A stretch of 8,817 bases of DNA, taken from Candidatus Altarchaeum sp. CG2_30_32_3053. GTDB lineage: Archaea; Altiarchaeota; Altiarchaeia; Altiarchaeales; Altiarchaeaceae. Under the pieces are notes generated by a model. It searched no databases, was not told the DNA's origin, and saw only the letters and a list, made by a program, of their open reading frames with translations. Below, in pieces: positions 5,234-8,817 of this stretch (position 1 is the stretch's first letter; every line of letters begins with the position of its first letter). Both the position numbers and the translations under genes were made by a program. The stretch covers positions 1 to 8,817 of the forward strand of contig MNZY01000170.1 in assembly GCA_001873845.1 (NCBI GenBank). The letters run 5' to 3'.

Positions 5234-5241
5234 TGCTATCC

Positions 5242-5271
5242 TAAATTTTATTAAATTTTATTAAATTTTAT
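5242..5271. repeat. 10-bp tandem repeat, three copies
   Basis: TAAATTTTAT is repeated three times in direct succession, immediately after the 18-bp array. It continues the AT-rich spacer between rpl35ae and the methyltransferase stub. Confidence 0.75.
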
Positions 5272-5321
5272 CCATCTAAACTTAATACATAAAAAACAAC
5301 CAAATAAAAATAAAGTTAATC

Positions 5322-5534
5322 ATGGAAACATCAGATAACTTCACAAATAAAATATTGTGTGGAGACTGTTTAGAATTAATTAAAATTTTACCCGGCGAGT
5401 CGGTAGGTAGTGATTTCTTTAAAACCCATAATTTCGTAAGTTTTGCATGTTCAAATTTTATAGAACATACATTGTGTCTATTCTCCCTGAAATCACATCC
5501 TCAAATGTATTGCAACTATCAGGTTAAAATTTAA
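5322..5534 (+). pseudogene. N-terminal stub of a DNA methyltransferase
   Basis: ATG 5322 encodes METSDNFTNKILCGDCLEL followed by IKILPGESV, ending at 5405. 'NKILxGDCLELxKxLPxxSV' is the usual opening of N6-adenine/N4-cytosine DNA methyltransferases of the restriction-modification or orphan type. It comes just before the catalytic (D/N/S)PP(Y/F) motif. Here the homology stops abruptly at 5405 and the frame runs on into unrelated sequence to TAA at 5532-5534, with no PPY motif and no SAM-binding FxGxG. So only the first 28 residues remain. A deletion or insertion joint at about 5405 is likely. No restriction endonuclease is nearby. Confidence 0.6.
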
Positions 5535-5755
5535 ATTTATCATAATATTAGAATACATTATATAAATAAGAACAGTAAGATTATAAATTAAAAATTTTGA
5601 TTATGTAAAAGAAAAAAATGAAATATAACGATGGCGGTAACAGAGATTTAAGAAACTTCAAAGAAATTACTAATCATTCAGGTATTACAGATAAATTTTT
5701 ACGCTTTCTTAATATTTAATGTTACATAAAATTTATATAAATTTAAAAATTTCAA
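5406..5755. other. Non-coding stretch with one 33-codon frame
   Basis: I see no recognisable gene here. A frame at 5618-5719 (plus strand) reads MKYNDGGNRDLRNFKEITNH and then SGITDKFLRFLNI before TAA. Its composition looks protein-like and it could be the tail of a lost gene, but I do not recognise it and it has no convincing promoter. The rest is AT-rich spacer. Confidence 0.35.
5731..5744 (+). promoter_or_regulatory. TATA-like box for the aminotransferase gene
   Basis: ATTTATATAAATTT lies about 20 bases (centre) before ATG 5756. This suggests a leaderless transcript, like rpl35ae. Confidence 0.5.
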
Positions 5756-6943
5756 ATGGAGCATTCGGCAAAGGAAATAAGTTCGCTTCGCTCTCATATT
5801 TCAAAGGCAAGCCTTAAAATAACTGAAAAGGAAGCAAAATTTTACACGCATACATTCTCGCGACTGCCTGTTGTAATTGAAAGAGGCAAAGGGATGTATT
5901 TGTGGGATGTTGACGGAAAAAAATACCTGGACATGTTTGCAGGCATCGGAGTAAACAGCGTTGGTCATTGTAATAAAGAGGTTGTTAAAGCGATAAAAAA
6001 ACAGGCAGAAATTTTAATGCATACTTCAAACTGGCTTTACACTATTCCACAGGTTGAACTCGCAGAAAAACTGGCAAAAATCAGCGGAATGGAAAAGGTA
6101 TTCTTTACAAATGACGGAACAGAAGCAGTTGAAGCGGCAATAAAATTAGTCAGGAGGGGAAAAAAGAAGGAAATTATCGCCATGGAACATGATTTTCACG
6201 GTAGAACTCTCGGCTCATTAAGTTTGACATGGAAGGAAAATTTCAGAAAACCGTTTGAACCGCTGATTCCTTACACAAAATTTGTCAGATATAACGACAT
6301 TGATGCCTTGAAAGAAGCAATTACTGAAAATACCTGTGCAGTAATACTTGAACCGATTCAGTCGGAATCAGGAACAATAATTCCGGATGCCGGGTATCTA
6401 AAAGCAGTAAGGCAATTGTGTGATGAGAAAAAAATTTACATGATTGTTGATGAGGTTGCCCTGGGCTTTGGAAGAACCGGAAAGATGTTTTGTTTTCAAC
6501 ATGAAGACATAATGCCTGATAGTATATGTATTGCCAAGGCAATGGGCAGCGGATTTCCAATAGGTGCAATGTTATGCAGAGGAATTGATTTCAGTCCGGG
6601 AGAACACGGTGGAACATACATAGGAAATCCTCTTGCGTGTGCAGCGGCAAATGCATCAATTGATTATATAATCAGCAACAACCTGCCTGAGAATGCGCGC
6701 ATTATGGGAGAATATTTACTGAAAAATTTAAAAGAAAGAAATTTAAATGTAAGGGGCAGGGGATTAATACTTGGAATTGATGTTCAGGATGCAAAAAGTG
6801 CTGTTATGGAATTAATTGAAAACAGTGTTTTGGCAATCTACACCGAGAACACATTAAGATTGCTTCCTCCATTAATAATCACGAAGAAGGAATGTGATAA
6901 ATTTTTAGCGGCGCTGGATAAGTGCAAGACACTGAAAAGGTAG
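5756..6943 (+). CDS. argD: Class III aminotransferase, acetylornithine/LysW-aminoadipate type
   Basis: This 395-residue PLP enzyme transfers an amino group between an omega-amino acid and 2-oxoglutarate. Motifs are the fold opening YLWDVDGKKYLDMFAGIGVN (48-67), the phosphate-binding FTNDGTEA (117-124), HDFHGRTLG (145-153), EPIQSESG (199-206), VDEVALGFGRTG with PLP aspartate D232, the Schiff-base lysine K261 in IAKAMGSGFPIG, and HGGTYIGNPLA (284-294). Length and motifs fit ArgD/LysJ better than GABA aminotransferases, but DEVQ is replaced by DEVA and EPVQGE by EPIQSE, so substrate is uncertain. Residues 1-20 precede the conserved part. They contain ISSLRSHIS, encoded by a 15-bp sequence also found in reverse at 1546-1560, so an inserted repeat may have lengthened the N-terminus. 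It converges with cca, five bases between stop codons. Confidence 0.85.
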   Translation: MEHSAKEISSLRSHISKASLKITEKEAKFYTHTFSRLPVVIERGKGMYLWDVDGKKYLDMFAGIGVNSVGHCNKEVVKAIKKQAEILMHTSNWLYTIPQVELAEKLAKISGMEKVFFTNDGTEAVEAAIKLVRRGKKKEIIAMEHDFHGRTLGSLSLTWKENFRKPFEPLIPYTKFVRYNDIDALKEAITENTCAVILEPIQSESGTIIPDAGYLKAVRQLCDEKKIYMIVDEVALGFGRTGKMFCFQHEDIMPDSICIAKAMGSGFPIGAMLCRGIDFSPGEHGGTYIGNPLACAAANASIDYIISNNLPENARIMGEYLLKNLKERNLNVRGRGLILGIDVQDAKSAVMELIENSVLAIYTENTLRLLPPLIITKKECDKFLAALDKCKTLKR

Positions 6944-6948
6944 AAAAT

Positions 6949-8304
6949 TTATAAAATTTCTGCAAAGACATCCATTATTTCATCATTCAAAATTTTTTCA
7001 TCCTGCTCAATCTTTCCCTCTAAATTTATAAATTCCTTTCCGAAGCCGTGTTTTTGCGTAATTAAAAATTTCAGGCAATCTTCTGCTTTTGTGAATTTTC
7101 TCTTACTGCTGGCAATCCACTTCCACCCACCCAGTTTTGCATTTTTGTGCATGTTTAAAAATGTTTCCTGATAACTTATAGGTGTGTCTATCGGAGGGCC
7201 GTTAATTGTTTCAACATTCGGCAATTCAAAAATTTCAAATTCAAATATTATCGCGCTTTTGTTCTTTCCGTTTGTCCATGATTTTGAATTCATAATTCCA
7301 AATTTAAAATTTTCTATCTGCTTTGTCAGTGTTTTTCTTGTCTTTTCCAACTGGGGATACAGGTTGTTTATGTTTATATAAGGATGCTCATAAAATACAG
7401 CAATAAATTTTGTTCCCCGTTCATTTATAATTCTTATCAATTCTTCCACTGTGATTTTTTCCTTTTTCCCGGCATTAAAGAAGAAGTCAATTGACGGGCT
7501 TAACAGGAACTTTCTGCATGCATAGATAAATTTAGCCATATTTTCCTCGCTCACTGCCGAGGCGACATTCCGGTTCTTATCCACTGGGTCAATGACTATC
7601 AGCGGCTCACCGAATAAAATTTTTCCATGTCCTTCCCAAAGGTTTTCAACATCTATAAATGTGTTTAATTTCCATTCCGATGCATGCTTCACAACATCTA
7701 TAAAACAACCATAATAAATACACAACAGTTCGGCAAGATAACCACTGAAGCCCTTAATACTCGCCTCTGCTCCGTAAACATTACAGCTACTCATAAATTG
7801 CTTTAAAAGCCGTATTTCATCGTTTAAAGAAATTTTATCGCTCGCTTTTTTTATCTTTTCTCTTACATACCTTGTATGATATAATGTTCTATCAACAGAT
7901 GTTGCGCTCTTTTTAAAGTCACCGAATATTCCTTCCCCAAAGTCGTAGCACGGCACAAGTTCTATCGTGAGACCTTTAAATTTTCCCCTAAGATAAGGAT
8001 GTTCTGCATAGTCAATCTCTGTGTCGCTTAAAATTTTTTCCCCTATTTCAATAACTGTTTTTCCAAGCTCGTCTTTCCTGATTGAGGGAGAAAATTTAAC
8101 GAAAATGTCAATATCTGCATCATAAGCAAGGTCTGTCTCTTTGGCAAGTGAACCGACAATATCTGCATTATAATTAAATTTCTTAATCTCTGCAATTATG
8201 TTTTTTACGATGTGTTGCCTTTGTGCCTTTAAGTCAGCCGACGGCTTTATTTTTGATAATACGTCCTTGAATATCTGTGAAATCAGGGAAAATTTATCTT
8301 CCAT
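6949..8304 (-). CDS. cca: CCA-adding enzyme, archaeal class I tRNA nucleotidyltransferase
   Basis: This 451-residue enzyme adds or repairs the 3' CCA end of tRNA from CTP and ATP without a template. The nucleotidyltransferase head carries GSLAKETDLAYDADIDIF (51-68) with metal-binding D64 and D66. The third acid is E115 in IELVPCYDF, where most archaeal enzymes have Asp (DVVPCY). Further marks are YAEHPYLRGKFKG (99-111), SVDRTLYHTRYV (136-147), LLKQF..NVYGAE (166-180), KGFSGYLAELL (184-194) and the tail-domain entry VIDPVDKNRNVASAVS. Length is normal for archaeal Cca (about 440-460). The start ATG 8304-8302 follows a leader made of 16-bp repeats. The gene is essential for tRNA function, as an intact frame would suggest. 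Confidence 0.95.
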   Translation of the reverse strand: MEDKFSLISQIFKDVLSKIKPSADLKAQRQHIVKNIIAEIKKFNYNADIVGSLAKETDLAYDADIDIFVKFSPSIRKDELGKTVIEIGEKILSDTEIDYAEHPYLRGKFKGLTIELVPCYDFGEGIFGDFKKSATSVDRTLYHTRYVREKIKKASDKISLNDEIRLLKQFMSSCNVYGAEASIKGFSGYLAELLCIYYGCFIDVVKHASEWKLNTFIDVENLWEGHGKILFGEPLIVIDPVDKNRNVASAVSEENMAKFIYACRKFLLSPSIDFFFNAGKKEKITVEELIRIINERGTKFIAVFYEHPYININNLYPQLEKTRKTLTKQIENFKFGIMNSKSWTNGKNKSAIIFEFEIFELPNVETINGPPIDTPISYQETFLNMHKNAKLGGWKWIASSKRKFTKAEDCLKFLITQKHGFGKEFINLEGKIEQDEKILNDEIMDVFAEIL

Positions 8305-8308
8305 TTTT

Positions 8309-8356
8309 AAGACGCTTATGAATTAAGACGCTTATGAATTAAGACGCTTATGAATT
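8309..8356. repeat. 16-bp tandem repeat, three exact copies in the cca leader
   Basis: AAGACGCTTATGAATT occurs at 8309-8324, 8325-8340 and 8341-8356, followed by a partial copy AAGACACATAAG. On the cca strand this lies between the promoter and the start codon, so it would form most of a leader of about 47 bases. Confidence 0.95.
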
Positions 8357-8370
8357 AAGACACATAAGAG

Positions 8371-8382
8371 AATATTATAAAA
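8371..8382 (-). promoter_or_regulatory. TATA-like box for cca
   Basis: The minus strand reads TTTTATAATATT. Its centre is about 74 bases from the start codon, so transcription would begin near 8351, inside the 16-bp repeat array. The element overlaps an inverted repeat (8376-8408) whose other arm gives a second TATA-like box on the plus strand. Confidence 0.45.
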
Positions 8383-8408
8383 GATTCAATCCCGAATATT
8401 CTTTTATA
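8376..8408. repeat. 9-bp inverted repeat, loop of 15
   Basis: TATAAAAGA (8376-8384) and TCTTTTATA (8400-8408) are exact reverse complements. As DNA this places two TATA-like boxes face to face; as RNA it is a weak hairpin. Confidence 0.6.
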
Positions 8409-8423
8409 GTCAATATACTAATT

Positions 8424-8470
8424 TTTTACACTCTTGAAGTAGATTAATGAATCGTATATTGGGTGTAAAA
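8424..8470. repeat. 10-bp inverted repeat with one G-T pair
   Basis: TTTTACACTC (8424-8433) pairs with GGGTGTAAAA (8461-8470) around 27 bases. It lies in gene-free DNA. Confidence 0.5.
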
Positions 8471-8523
8471 TGTTGATAGATTCACTATAAATAAATTAAA
8501 TTTAACTATTCAGAGGGTATTTT

Positions 8524-8544
8524 CAAAATGTTCCGAACATTTTG
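8524..8544. repeat. Perfect 10-bp palindrome around one base
   Basis: CAAAATGTTC (8524-8533), a central C, then GAACATTTTG (8535-8544). The near-perfect symmetry would suit a dimeric protein-binding site or a tight hairpin. GTAAAT (8544-8549) and ATTTAC (8575-8580) form the next inverted repeat directly after it. Confidence 0.65.
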
Positions 8545-8593
8545 TAAATCTCCGAACGATAGTGAGGTGATAAAATTTACCTGCGATTTTAAA

Positions 8594-8646
8594 ATCTCAA
8601 AAATTGGTGCTCATCCCTTTAAGTTGGGATAATTAATTTGTGAGAT
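8594..8646. ncRNA. Two-tier hairpin, candidate structured RNA
   Basis: The outer stem pairs ATCTCA-A-AAATT (8594-8605) with AATTT-G-TGAGAT (8635-8646), eleven pairs with one A-G mismatch. Inside it ATCCC (8613-8617) pairs with GGGAT (8626-8630) around an eight-base loop. No reading frame covers it. Whether it is transcribed is unknown, so calling it an RNA is an inference from the fold alone. Confidence 0.3.
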
Positions 8647-8703
8647 ATTTTTTAAAAATCTGCTTAAAAATAAAATTGGATATTATAAATTTAATTTTAA
8701 ACA

Positions 8704-8782
8704 TTATAGGACATACACAAAACAAATATGAATTCTTGACTTTTTATGTTCATTTACAAAATAATCTAAGTAAGTCCTATAA
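8704..8782. repeat. 79-bp element with 13-bp inverted ends
   Basis: TTATAGGACATAC (8704-8716) and GTAAGTCCTATAA (8770-8782) are reverse complements with one mismatch. The interior is AT-rich and non-coding. The size and ends resemble a small non-autonomous element (MITE), though no target duplication is obvious. Confidence 0.45.
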
Positions 8783-8817
8783 CTTGTAAAAATATTAGTA
8801 AAAAAAACAAATATATA

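Larger units (their letters stand above)
8305..8817. other. Gene-free region rich in inverted repeats
   Basis: Apart from the cca promoter and the repeats listed, I find no coding sequence here on either strand; stops are frequent in all frames. At least five inverted repeats follow one another between 8376 and 8782, and two motifs (ATTTTAAAATCTCAAA and TTTAAAAATCTGCT) also occur, in the same order, at the left end of the window. Confidence 0.6.

Noticed and set aside
5322..5534. A complete 70-residue gene
   Set aside because: Only the first 28 residues match the methyltransferase opening; the rest has no conserved motif.
8376..8408. tRNA-like TTCAATCCC near 8385
   Set aside because: No acceptor, D-arm or anticodon stem can be formed around it.

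Overview
The window looks archaeal, with low GC and AT-rich intergenic DNA. It encodes an archaeal class I CCA-adding enzyme, an archaeal TrmI-type tRNA methyltransferase and ribosomal protein L35Ae, which bacteria lack. Several genes have a TATA-like box about 20-40 bases before the start codon and almost no leader. The AT richness and gene mix would suit an uncultured lineage such as Altiarchaeota or a related group, but I cannot place the lineage from this sequence alone.

Positions 1-3640 are a decay-rich accessory region. They begin with a 26-bp tandem repeat array and a hairpin-rich fragment with an open frame, which may be the right end of an IS200/IS605-type element. Next comes the broken C-terminal end of a MNT-type nucleotidyltransferase and a small unrecognised gene (516-659). 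A vapBC toxin-antitoxin pair follows, and its antitoxin is split by an in-frame TGA. After trmI and a good terminator lies, on the minus strand, an antitoxin with a probable frameshift near its start plus a RelE-type toxin that has lost its middle. Upstream of this second module is a relative of the 516-659 gene. A 51-residue two-helix membrane peptide (3177-3332) and a TAG-interrupted small gene complete the region.

Positions 3640-5114 carry rpl35ae followed by an isocitrate/isopropylmalate dehydrogenase family gene, both on the minus strand and 28 bases apart. Upstream of rpl35ae is an array of TATA-like tandem repeats. Positions 5322-5620 hold the N-terminal stub of a DNA methyltransferase, then non-coding DNA.

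Positions 5756-8304 hold a class III aminotransferase (ArgD/LysJ-like, plus strand) converging with cca (minus strand), with only 5 bases between their ends. The cca leader is built from three exact 16-bp repeats.

Positions 8360-8817 contain no gene but a run of inverted repeats, including a two-tier hairpin and a 79-bp element with 13-bp inverted ends. Some sequence there is shared with the repeat array at the left edge.

The intact genes are mostly housekeeping: tRNA 3' end maturation, tRNA methylation, ribosome and amino-acid metabolism. The notable part is the density of broken toxin-antitoxin modules and small repeats between them. I see no complete novel defence or mobile system. The best candidates for something undescribed are the STTAK gene family beside toxin-antitoxin modules, the structured intergenic region at the right end, and the 51-residue membrane peptide.
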